Shown here: piece by piece, positions 15,681 to 25,151 of the stretch
How the letters are laid out: each line of letters begins with the position of its first letter
Numbering within the stretch: position 1 is the stretch's first letter
Assembly (NCBI GenBank): GCA_017548125.1
Contig: JAFYNK010000075.1
Coordinates: 1 to 32,003, forward strand
From: Bacteroidales bacterium
GTDB taxonomy: Bacteria; Bacteroidota; Bacteroidia; Bacteroidales; F082
Direction: 5' to 3'
DNA length: 32,003 nucleotides
Made by a program: the position numbers and the translations under genes
Notes under the pieces: generated by a model
Database searches by the model: none
What the model was told of the DNA's origin: nothing
Seen by the model: the letters and a program-made list of their open reading frames with translations, nothing else

Positions 15681-17270
15681 ATGAAAAAATATTTATTGAC
15701 TTTATTGCTTTTTCTTCCATTTCTAGTCAAATCACAATCTTGTGAAGTGTCAGGAAATCAGAATGGTATATGGGATTGCGATACCGTATTCGTCGTCGAT
15801 AACGTTATCGTTCAGGAAGACAGCCGACTCATCATCGCTGAGGGAACGAAAGTTATTTTCAAAGATTATTTCAGCATCATTGTCAATGGTTCTTTCGAAG
15901 CTGTTGGATGTGAAAACGACTCAATATATTTCACCGTTACCGACACCACTGGTTTCTATCGCTGGGATTGCGGCGATGGCGGCTGGAACGGCCTCGTCTT
16001 CCAAGATGTTAAAGATACATTAAGACTTGAATATTGCCATTTTTCATACGGCAAAGCTGCTGAAGACATGACACGCGGCGGTGCGGTGAGAATCTATAAC
16101 ACCGATTATGCAGTGATCGACAACTGTACTTTCTATTGTAACCACACTCGCGAGAAAGGCGGCGCTCTCTATGCAGAACATTCCGACATCTTAATAACAA
16201 ACTGCGAAGTTGATGCCAACATCGCCTTCACTAATGATGGCTCCTACACCCACGGCGCTGGTTTCCAGTTTCATAGATGCTCTGTAAAGATGGAAGATAT
16301 GTATTTCCACGATAATACTTGTAACACTTGTTATGGCGGCGGCGTTAATTTCGACAGCTGCTATGTTGATGTAAATAGGGCTGTCTTTGAAGACAATTTC
16401 GCTGTAAACGCTGCTGGCATGGGGATTCAGCGTAGTAACGACTACGACGTTAGAGTTTCTAATGCGCTGTTTAACAATAATATCGTCAAGCATTATGGCG
16501 GCGCTATGGCAATGGCGACAACATCTCCTTTGATTCAAAATGTGACGATGGTGAATAATTACTGCGTTGGTGCTGGCGGCGGCGCTATGCAGTTCTACAG
16601 CGAGGCCAGACCGGTGTTCAAAAACTGTATCATCTGGGGCAACGATTGGTTAGGCGGCAGCGGTGCAATCACCGACGGCTCACAGATCTTCGTCTGGGGT
16701 TCCGACTGCGCTCCTGAATTTTACAACACTATCATCGAAGGCGGATTTAAACAAATTCATGGCAATCAATATATTGCAGTCTATGATTTCCCAACAATGC
16801 TCGAAGTCGATCCTCTCTTCATCGACACTGTCGCTCGTAACTTCCAGCTTCAAGATGGCAGTCCTGCAATCAACAGCGGAACAATAGATACAACAGGTTT
16901 GATGATGCCTGCAACCGACCTTCTCGGAATGCCGCGAATTGTTGGCAGCAGAGTCGATATGGGCTGCTACGAATCAAGCGTGACTTATGTCAATAAAATA
17001 AAATCTCAAGACAATAATCTCAAAATATTCCCTAACCCTCTTAACGTCAATAGCGTATGCAGCTTCGAGAACAAGACTGCTTCTCAAGTGACATTGAAAG
17101 TGACCGACATAAGAGGCGCGCAACTTTTCGTCAAAGACCTCGGAATATTGCCTGCTGGAATGAACGAGATTCCTCTTTTTGAATTGACAAATGTCTTAAA
17201 AAATAATGACATTTATTTTATAAGTATTGAAACTCAAGGTAAAACATTAAAAACTAAAGTCGTTTATTAA
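15681..17270 (+). CDS. Secreted right-handed beta-helix protein with T9SS sorting domain
   Basis: The 529-residue protein begins with a Sec signal peptide (MKKYLLTLLLFLPFLVKSQS). Residues about 90-330 carry repeated parallel beta-helix turns with GGA-type corners and N-C-F/N-N-like rungs, for example DNCTFYCNH, GGGVNFDSC and GGAMQFYSE. A SPAINSG...D.LG.PRIVGSRVDMGCYE segment (about 393-432) marks the choice-of-anchor/pectate-lyase-like end. The last 80 residues are a T9SS type A sorting domain (KIFPNPLN start, final KTKVVY). It is therefore expected to cross the outer membrane by the type IX system and be surface-anchored or released. The helix may bind or cleave a polysaccharide, but no catalytic residues were identified. 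The next gene starts 8 bases downstream. Confidence 0.88.
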   Translation: MKKYLLTLLLFLPFLVKSQSCEVSGNQNGIWDCDTVFVVDNVIVQEDSRLIIAEGTKVIFKDYFSIIVNGSFEAVGCENDSIYFTVTDTTGFYRWDCGDGGWNGLVFQDVKDTLRLEYCHFSYGKAAEDMTRGGAVRIYNTDYAVIDNCTFYCNHTREKGGALYAEHSDILITNCEVDANIAFTNDGSYTHGAGFQFHRCSVKMEDMYFHDNTCNTCYGGGVNFDSCYVDVNRAVFEDNFAVNAAGMGIQRSNDYDVRVSNALFNNNIVKHYGGAMAMATTSPLIQNVTMVNNYCVGAGGGAMQFYSEARPVFKNCIIWGNDWLGGSGAITDGSQIFVWGSDCAPEFYNTIIEGGFKQIHGNQYIAVYDFPTMLEVDPLFIDTVARNFQLQDGSPAINSGTIDTTGLMMPATDLLGMPRIVGSRVDMGCYESSVTYVNKIKSQDNNLKIFPNPLNVNSVCSFENKTASQVTLKVTDIRGAQLFVKDLGILPAGMNEIPLFELTNVLKNNDIYFISIETQGKTLKTKVVY

Positions 17271-17278
17271 AATTTATT

Positions 17279-19732
17279 ATGAAAAATATATTCACAAATA
17301 AACAGTTCCTCGGAATACTCTTCGCGATTATAGCATTCGCACTTATAACTTTGGTTTATTTCACTCCTATTTTGGAAGGCAAGAGAATAAAACAGCACGA
17401 TATTGAGATGTATAAAGGTATGTCTCAAGAAATCAACGACTTCCGAGAAGAGACAGGCGAACAGTCATTGTGGACTAACTCTATGTTCGGTGGTATGCCT
17501 GCATGGAATATCGGCGTTCAACAGAATAGCAACCTCATGACTTATGTACAGAAAATCATAGGCTTAGGATTTCCAAGCCCTATAATGTCGGTCTTCATCA
17601 GTATGCTTGGTTTCTTTATCCTGCTGCTTGTTTTAGATTGTAAAATTTGGATCAGTTTCATCGGCGCGTTGGCGTACGGCTTCACCTCATATCTCTTCAT
17701 CGTCATGGGCGCTGGTCACAACTCAAAAGCGGTCGCCATGGCATATATGGCACCTGTAATAGCTGGTATCATAATGACTTACAAAGGTAAATACCTCTGG
17801 GGCGCTGTGCTTACGGCAATATCATTGGCACTCGAAATCAGGGCTGGCCACATCCAAATCACCTATTATTTATTTATGATAGTTCTGATTATGGTCATCG
17901 CAGAGTTAATAGAGACAATAAAAACTAAAAAATATTTAGACTTCTTCAAAGCAAGCGGTATTCTTGCAATAGTTGCAGTTTTGGCGGTAATGACAAGTAC
18001 AACAACTCTTTACGCCAACTACGAATTCGGTAAAGAGACAATGCGCGGCAAGCCTGTACTCACAGAAAACGTTGAAAATCAGACACGCGGTCTCGACAGA
18101 GATTATATCACACAATGGAGTTACGGTATCGGTGAGACATGGAGTCTCATGATTCCTAATGTGAAAGGCGGCGCTTCTGCATACATCGGCAACGACAACC
18201 CTGCTTTGGAAAATGCCGACCCTCGTTATCGTTCTATGATAGCTCAAAATAATGCTTACTGGGGCGACCAACCAGGAACAAGCGGACCTGTTTACGTAGG
18301 CGCGATAGTTTGTTTCTTATTCGTACTTGGTTTATTTGTTGTAAAAGGAAAAATAAAATGGGTTCTCCTCGCTGCCACAATCCTCTCAATATTATTGAGT
18401 TGGGGCAAAAACTTCATGGGATTCACCGACTTCTTCCTCGATTATTTCCCAATGTACAACAAGTTCAGAGCTGTCTCAATGACACTCGTAATCGCGGAAG
18501 TTTGTATGCCAATTCTAGCATTCTTCGCTCTCGCTGAAGTGATGAGAAATCCTGAAATATTGAAGAAAAATATGTATTATCTCTACGTATCTTTCGGATT
18601 GACAGCAGGTTTATGTCTTGTATTCTATCTCGCACCTCAAGTCTTTTTCAACTTCCTCAGTCAAGGCGAAGCAGCGCAGTTTGCTCAACTTGGTGCAGGT
18701 AAGGATGGTGCAGTATATCAGATGTTTGCAAGCGAATTGGAAAAGGTACGTATGGCAATATTCAAGAAAGACGCAATAAGAAGTTTCTTCTTCATCACAA
18801 TCGCTGCTATAATATTGTTACTCAACATAAAAGGCAAATTAAAAGACAACGCTGTCTTTGCTATACTCGCTATTTTGGTGGTTATGGATATGTTCCCAAT
18901 CAACAAACGTTACCTCAACAACGATAATTTCATCGACAAACGTCGTTTTGAAAAACCTTTCGTGATGTCAGAAATCGACAAACAAATTTTACAAGATAAC
19001 AGCTTGGATTACAGAGTGATGAATCTTACAACAAGTACTTTCAACGATGCAAGCACATCATATTTCCACAAATCAATTGGCGGTTATCACGGCGCAAAAC
19101 TTCGTCGTTATCAAGATATTATAAATCATTATTTAGGTGGTAACAATGTCGGTAGCGACGGTTTCTGGAACGTGCTTAATATGTTGAACACAAAATATTT
19201 GATTTATCCTCAGAATAACAACAAACCTGTTGCGATGCCAAATCCTGATGCTTTTGGTAATGCTTGGTTAGTATCTGGCATTAAATGGGTTGCGACTCCA
19301 AACGAAGAAATCGCAGCGATTGAAAATACCAACGTCAAGTCAACAGCAATCGTTAATGAAGAGTTTAAAAATGTTATCGGCGATTTCAATCCAACATCAG
19401 GATTCGGAACAATACAGTTAACATCATACAAACCTAACGAATTGATTTACAACTTCAATTCATTAAAAGACGAGTTGGTTGTATTTTCTGAAATATGGAC
19501 AAGCAAAGGCTGGACAATGTGGATTGACGGAAAAGAAAGTCCATTGATCAGAGCAGACTATATCTTAAGAGCAGCAGTTGTTCCTGCTGGAAATCATGAG
19601 ATTATGATGCGTTATGAACCTAAAATCTGGAAAGTCGGCAACACAATCCAATTTGTAAGTTCGTTGATTTTAATCTTGGGATTATTCGCAGCAATCTTTG
19701 TAAGTTGCAGAAAATCAACTTCAGAACAATAA
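17279..19732 (+). CDS. YfhO family multi-pass membrane protein
   Basis: The 817-residue protein is a YfhO-type integral membrane protein. An N-terminal helix (about 8-28) is followed by a large periplasmic loop with the family-like WTNSMFGGMPAW motif (about 61-72). About a dozen hydrophobic segments run through residues 100-570, and a soluble C-terminal domain ends in a final helix (about 787-808). The family is distantly related to GT-C glycosyltransferases; YfhO in Gram-positives is linked to glycosylation of lipoteichoic acid. Here a role in modifying or assembling a surface glycan is inferred from fold and neighbours. It is preceded by 8 bases and followed by a 33-base gap of repeated words. 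Confidence 0.88.
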   Translation: MKNIFTNKQFLGILFAIIAFALITLVYFTPILEGKRIKQHDIEMYKGMSQEINDFREETGEQSLWTNSMFGGMPAWNIGVQQNSNLMTYVQKIIGLGFPSPIMSVFISMLGFFILLLVLDCKIWISFIGALAYGFTSYLFIVMGAGHNSKAVAMAYMAPVIAGIIMTYKGKYLWGAVLTAISLALEIRAGHIQITYYLFMIVLIMVIAELIETIKTKKYLDFFKASGILAIVAVLAVMTSTTTLYANYEFGKETMRGKPVLTENVENQTRGLDRDYITQWSYGIGETWSLMIPNVKGGASAYIGNDNPALENADPRYRSMIAQNNAYWGDQPGTSGPVYVGAIVCFLFVLGLFVVKGKIKWVLLAATILSILLSWGKNFMGFTDFFLDYFPMYNKFRAVSMTLVIAEVCMPILAFFALAEVMRNPEILKKNMYYLYVSFGLTAGLCLVFYLAPQVFFNFLSQGEAAQFAQLGAGKDGAVYQMFASELEKVRMAIFKKDAIRSFFFITIAAIILLLNIKGKLKDNAVFAILAILVVMDMFPINKRYLNNDNFIDKRRFEKPFVMSEIDKQILQDNSLDYRVMNLTTSTFNDASTSYFHKSIGGYHGAKLRRYQDIINHYLGGNNVGSDGFWNVLNMLNTKYLIYPQNNNKPVAMPNPDAFGNAWLVSGIKWVATPNEEIAAIENTNVKSTAIVNEEFKNVIGDFNPTSGFGTIQLTSYKPNELIYNFNSLKDELVVFSEIWTSKGWTMWIDGKESPLIRADYILRAAVVPAGNHEIMMRYEPKIWKVGNTIQFVSSLILILGLFAAIFVSCRKSTSEQ

Positions 19733-19765
19733 TTATGCATTGTGCATTATGAATTATGAATTAAA
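19733..19765 (+). repeat. Short tandem ATTATGAATT-type words between genes
   Basis: The whole gap between the YfhO and glycosyltransferase genes consists of imperfectly repeated ATGCATT/ATGAATT units. The run also forms the leader directly before the downstream ATG. Similar A/T tandem words are frequent in Bacteroidetes intergenic DNA. No terminator is seen here, so read-through is likely. Confidence 0.6.
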
Positions 19766-21091
19766 ATGAAGCGCGTCTTAATCATAACATATTATTGGCC
19801 TCCATCAGGCGGTTCCGGCGTTCAACGTTGGTTGAAGATGTCGAAATATCTGCCTGAAAATGGTTGGCAGCCTGTTATTTACACAGCTGATGGCGCGGAA
19901 TATCCTGTGGAAGATTTATCGCTGGAGAAAGACGTCGCGCCTGAAGCAGAAGTTATCAGACGTCCTATCATCGAGCCTTATTCTTTTTATAAAAAGTTTT
20001 TAGGAATCAAGAAAGATGAGAAGATAAAAGCAGGATTCATCAACGAAGGAAAAAAGAAATCTGCCTGGAAAGAAAACGTAAGTATCTGGTTAAGAGGAAA
20101 TTTATTCATTCCCGATGCACGTTGCTGGTGGGTAAGACCTTCGGTGAGATTCCTTAAAAAATATTTGCAAGAGAATCCTGTCGATGCCATCATCTCAACA
20201 GGACCTCCTCATTCCATGCATCTCATCGCTAAGGAATTACATAAGAAATTTAACATTCCTTGGATTGCTGACTTCCGCGATCCATGGACCGACATTGATT
20301 TCTTTAGTGAATTAAAATTAACAAACAGAAGTCTTAAAAAACATCATAGACTTCAATATCAAGTCCTTACAGAAGCTAATAAAGTCGTGACCGTTGGTTG
20401 GGACTGGGCGAAAGGTTTGGAAAGTCACGGGGCAAAAGATGTTGCCGTCATAACAAATGGCTATGACTTTAATATTGAAGAACTTAAGACAAAATCCGAT
20501 TTGTCGGAAAAATTCACCATGTCGCATGTTGGAATCATAGGTGCAGCAAGAAACGCTACTAAATTCTGGGCGGCTCTCGGTGAACTTATAAAAGATAATA
20601 ATATTCCTGATTTCTCTAACTTATTAAAGACTAGACTCATAGGACAAGTTGACAATTCCGTCTTGATTTCTATAAAAGAAAATAATCTTGAAAATCATGT
20701 CGAGATAATTCCTTATATCCCACATGAAAAGGTTATAATAGAACAAAGTTCATCACAGGTTTTGTTACTTTTTGTTAACAATTCGCCTAACGCAAAAGGC
20801 ATACTCACGGGAAAAATATTTGAATATATGGCATCGGGACGTCCTATCTTAGCAATAGGTCCAAAAGACGGCGACACAGCAATAATTCTCGATGAGACAA
20901 AATCTGGAAGCATCATCGACTTCGAAGATAAAGAAGGAATGAAAGCAATAATTCTTGATTTATTTAATAAATATAAAGAGAATCAACTTGTTACGAAAGA
21001 GAATGAAAGCGTTAAAAAATATTCACGAAGAGCTTTAGCAAAAGAATATGTTAATTTAATTGAGAGGATTTTGAAAAATGAACAACACTAA
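19766..21091 (+). CDS. GT-B glycosyltransferase (GT4-like)
   Basis: The 441-residue cytoplasmic protein has the two-domain GT-B layout. The N-terminal domain shows YYWPPSGGSGVQRW (9-22), the nucleotide-sugar glycosyltransferase glycine loop, and IPWIADFRDPWTD (164-176). The C-terminal domain has a GIIGAARN strand start and an IFEYMASGRPILAIGP segment, the donor-binding E/SGRP motif of GT4-like enzymes. Donor and acceptor cannot be told. A hexose or hexuronic acid donor is plausible given wecB, wecC and a second dehydrogenase nearby. Its 3' end overlaps the next gene by 14 bases, so expression is probably coupled. Confidence 0.9.
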   Translation: MKRVLIITYYWPPSGGSGVQRWLKMSKYLPENGWQPVIYTADGAEYPVEDLSLEKDVAPEAEVIRRPIIEPYSFYKKFLGIKKDEKIKAGFINEGKKKSAWKENVSIWLRGNLFIPDARCWWVRPSVRFLKKYLQENPVDAIISTGPPHSMHLIAKELHKKFNIPWIADFRDPWTDIDFFSELKLTNRSLKKHHRLQYQVLTEANKVVTVGWDWAKGLESHGAKDVAVITNGYDFNIEELKTKSDLSEKFTMSHVGIIGAARNATKFWAALGELIKDNNIPDFSNLLKTRLIGQVDNSVLISIKENNLENHVEIIPYIPHEKVIIEQSSSQVLLLFVNNSPNAKGILTGKIFEYMASGRPILAIGPKDGDTAIILDETKSGSIIDFEDKEGMKAIILDLFNKYKENQLVTKENESVKKYSRRALAKEYVNLIERILKNEQH

Positions 21092-21836
21092 AATAATCAT
21101 ACAAGCGCGAACAGGCTCCACACGCCTGCCTCAGAAAATGATACTTTCTTTCTACGAAAACGAAGGTATTTTCTCATTGCTCTTAAAAAAATTAACAGCT
21201 GCTTTTGATAAAAACGACATCATTCTCGCTACTTCCGTCAATGAAAATAATGACGTCTTGGTTGAGATAGCAGAACGCTATGGCGTCAATTACTTCAGAG
21301 GTTCGGAAAACGATGTGCTTCAACGCTTTATCGACGCTGCCAAAGAATTCAACGCAGAAAATATCATCAGAGTCTGCGCCGACAATCCTTTCCTCGATGT
21401 CTTTTATATTGAACTGCTTATCGAAAAATTTGAGAAATTCAATTGCGATTATCTGTCATACATGACATCCGATGGAACACCTTCAATAAAAACGCACTAT
21501 GGATTCTGGGCAGAAGCGGTGAAACTCAGCGCTTTAGAAAAGGTAAAAACTCTCACTGACGAGAATCTCTATCACGAACACGTCACAAATTTCATTTATG
21601 CAAATAGAGATAAATTCGACGTGAACTTCTTCAATATAATTCCAGAAATTGATAGACATAAGGATATCAGACTCACCATCGACACTCAAGTGGATTTTGA
21701 CATTCAAAAAGAGATTTATGGCAAATTAAATAATTATATCCCAAACTTTACATCTCTTAATGTTATTGATTTTCTTGAAGATAACCCGCATTATTTAGAG
21801 ATAATGAAAAAGGAAATTTTAAAGAATCAGAAGTAA
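21078..21836 (+). CDS. SpsF-type cytidylyltransferase, probable CMP-nonulosonate synthetase
   Basis: The 252-residue protein belongs to the SpsF/NeuA-like cytidylyltransferase group. Visible motifs are QARTGSTRLPQK (9-20, nucleotide-binding loop), VCADNP (99-104, metal-binding Asp), HEHVT (166-170) and RLTIDT (198-203). Enzymes of this group transfer CMP to an ulosonic acid, though several SpsF proteins are uncharacterised. The next two genes encode a NeuB-family synthase and a nonulosonate-9-phosphate phosphatase, so CMP-activation of KDN or a related nine-carbon acid is the inferred role. It overlaps the upstream glycosyltransferase by 14 bases and ends 2 bases before the synthase. Confidence 0.85.
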   Translation: MNNTKIIIQARTGSTRLPQKMILSFYENEGIFSLLLKKLTAAFDKNDIILATSVNENNDVLVEIAERYGVNYFRGSENDVLQRFIDAAKEFNAENIIRVCADNPFLDVFYIELLIEKFEKFNCDYLSYMTSDGTPSIKTHYGFWAEAVKLSALEKVKTLTDENLYHEHVTNFIYANRDKFDVNFFNIIPEIDRHKDIRLTIDTQVDFDIQKEIYGKLNNYIPNFTSLNVIDFLEDNPHYLEIMKKEILKNQK

Positions 21837-21838
21837 TT

Positions 21839-22882
21839 ATGAAAAACGGAACATATATAATAGGTGAAATAGGACAAAATCATAACGGTTCTGTCGATAT
21901 TGCTAAACTCATTGTCGAGTTGATTTCACGACCTGTCAAGGAAGAATATTTCGGCATCGACCTACAACCTATGAACGCCGTGAAAATGACAAAACGTGAC
22001 CTCGCTCATGAATTGTCAGATTCACAGATGTCGCGTGTTTACGACTCACCTAATTCATTTGGAAGGACTTACGGCGAACATCGCGCTTTCCTTGAATTAT
22101 CCGACGAACAACATTACGAGGTTTATAAGTTCGCCAAAGAAAAAGGTCTCGATTTCGTTGAAACATTATGCGCTCCTTCATGCTTGAGCATAATGAAATA
22201 TTTTACTCCTGATTATCTGAAAGTTGCAAGTCGCGACGTGACAAATATTCCTTTATTGGAAGCTCTTGCCGAGACAAAAATACCGATCATCTTATCAACA
22301 GGAATGGCAGGAAAAAAAGAACTCGACGAGGCATTGGAAGTGATAACGAAATATCATAGCGACATTTCAATTCTTCATTGCGTCTCTCAATATCCAACAA
22401 ACCCTAGCAACCTGAATCTCAATACGATAAAATATCTTAAAAACAATTATCCACAATATAAAATTGGTTTTTCTGATCATACAATAGGAATTTCTGCACC
22501 GATAGCAGCAATAGCAATGGGCGCGGAAATCATTGAAAAACACGTCACTATCGACAGAAGAATGAAAGGAACAGACCAAGCAGGTTCTTTGGGTCCTGAC
22601 GGCGTCAACCGCATGATTCGAGATATAAGAATCACTGAAATGTCGATGGGAAAAGAAGAAATATTTATCGAACCTGATGTTTTAAGCAGTAAGATAAAGC
22701 TCGAACGTTCCATTGCTACAAATCGTGATCTTAAAGTAGGCGATGTTATTACAGAAAACGATATTCATCTCTTAAGTCCAGGCGATGGTTTTAAATGGTC
22801 TGAGAGACAGTCTGTTATTGGTAAGAAGGTGAAAATTGAAATACCAAGAAACGAAATTATTTATCCTCAAAATTTAGAATAG
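21839..22882 (+). CDS. NeuB-family nonulosonate(-9-phosphate) synthase
   Basis: The 347-residue protein condenses PEP with a mannose-type sugar, by family membership. Visible features are EIGQNHNG (10-17), HCVSQYP (180-186), GFSDHTIG (210-217), EKHVTIDR (233-240) and a C-terminal SAF domain (about 285-345, starting KLERSIA). The usual VKFQ motif after the first strand is replaced by NAVKMTKRDL (46-55), and the following loop has NSFGRTYGEHRAFLELS (72-88). It is thus a distinct NeuB subfamily and not a typical Neu5Ac, legionaminate or pseudaminate synthase. With the phosphatase next to it, KDN-9-P synthase (mannose-6-P plus PEP) is the best guess. Its stop abuts the next start codon. Confidence 0.9.
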   Translation: MKNGTYIIGEIGQNHNGSVDIAKLIVELISRPVKEEYFGIDLQPMNAVKMTKRDLAHELSDSQMSRVYDSPNSFGRTYGEHRAFLELSDEQHYEVYKFAKEKGLDFVETLCAPSCLSIMKYFTPDYLKVASRDVTNIPLLEALAETKIPIILSTGMAGKKELDEALEVITKYHSDISILHCVSQYPTNPSNLNLNTIKYLKNNYPQYKIGFSDHTIGISAPIAAIAMGAEIIEKHVTIDRRMKGTDQAGSLGPDGVNRMIRDIRITEMSMGKEEIFIEPDVLSSKIKLERSIATNRDLKVGDVITENDIHLLSPGDGFKWSERQSVIGKKVKIEIPRNEIIYPQNLE

Positions 22883-23849
<967 letters not shown>

Positions 23850-23850
<1 letters not shown>

Positions 23851-25151
23851 TGAGGTACAGCGATTTAGACGTTCTGAAAATCAATGAAATATCAAAGATA
23901 GTGAAGGAAAAACAGCCTTCATTATTCAAGCAGATCTGTATTTTCATTGGACAGTTGTTTTATTATACATTTATAGTCCATTTTAAATATAAGTCATTGC
24001 CACTCAATTATAAAGGCTTGGTTTTTTTTGGCGTCTCACTCAATAATCGTCGCTCGCTAGAACCTATAATTAATAATGTAGAAAAAGATTCGTATTTATA
24101 TCTAAATAACCACGTCACCGATGTGCATAAAAGACGCGCTTGGTGGAATAGCATCCCTTATATTTTTACCTTAATAAAACTTTACAATAAATCTAATCAA
24201 GAAGATAAGTCGCTCATTATTAAATATTTCACACGACTTTGGACAACTTACGGACTTTATAAAGTGGCAGGTGAAATGCTCGACAAATATAAGGTCAAAG
24301 TATTAGTCTTGGCAAACGACCATAATGACATCAACAGATGTTTGATTTTCAATGCTTTGGAAAAAGGGATAAAGACTATTTACGTTCAACATGCTTCTGT
24401 GAAAAAAGGCTTTCCTCGTCTGGATTTCACCTATTCATTCCTCGATGGACAAGAGTCGTTAGACAAATATCTATTTGCTGGAGAACCTAATGGCGAGGTT
24501 TATCTTTCAGGTGGCGTACGCTTCGATTTTCTATATGATAAGATTGTTAAAAGAAATGGTGAAGTTAAGAGAATTGGCGTAGCAATCAATATGTTAGACG
24601 ATTTTGAAAAAGTAAAGAGTCTTTGTCTTTTCCTTAAAAATGAAGGATATAACGATTTAATATTACGTCCTCATCCGCGTTATCAGCATCTTGACACGGA
24701 ATGGTTAATAAAAAATAACATTTCTATTTCAAATCCAAAAGAAGAAAGTTCTTTCGATTTCATTGCCAACATCGACTTTATGATTTCCAATGAATCGGCA
24801 ATACACCTCGATGCTTCCATAATGTATTGTCCTACTGTTCTTTATAATATGTCGGACAATAAAGTACTTGATGATTATAATTTTGTTAAAAACAATTTGG
24901 TTAAATTGGCAGATAACGATTTTGATTTGTTAAATTTCATTAAGAAAACAAATGATATAACGCCAAGCAGAGAAGTATTGCAATTTTATAATGCTTCATC
25001 GGGTTCACATTTAGAAGGCAAATTGGGAAAGACGATAGCGATATTTTTGAATATGCTTTGTCAAGATAAAGAAAATCAATTTGATAGAGAATGTGGATTT
25101 GTCATGAAATCAGATATTCTTCATGAAATTGACGATTCTTTGGCAGGCTAA
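23850..25151 (+). CDS. Putative GT-B-fold glycosyltransferase; candidate nonulosonate transferase
   Basis: I do not recognise a named family for this 433-residue protein. It has two Rossmann-like halves. One holds a VLVLANDHND strand-loop (about 151-160) and TIYVQHASV (176-184); the other holds LILRPHPRY (270-278), MISNESAIHLDASIMYCPTVLYN (311-333) and a basic linker between. The QH-x, RPHP and SNES-type motifs recall polysialyltransferase and CDP-glycerol transferase-like enzymes of surface polymers. It contains no signal peptide. As the last gene of the CMP-nonulosonate run, a transferase using that donor is the obvious hypothesis. The last 13 codons (SDILHEIDDSLAG) lie antisense to the end of wecB, so the native C-terminus may have been altered. 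Confidence 0.7.
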
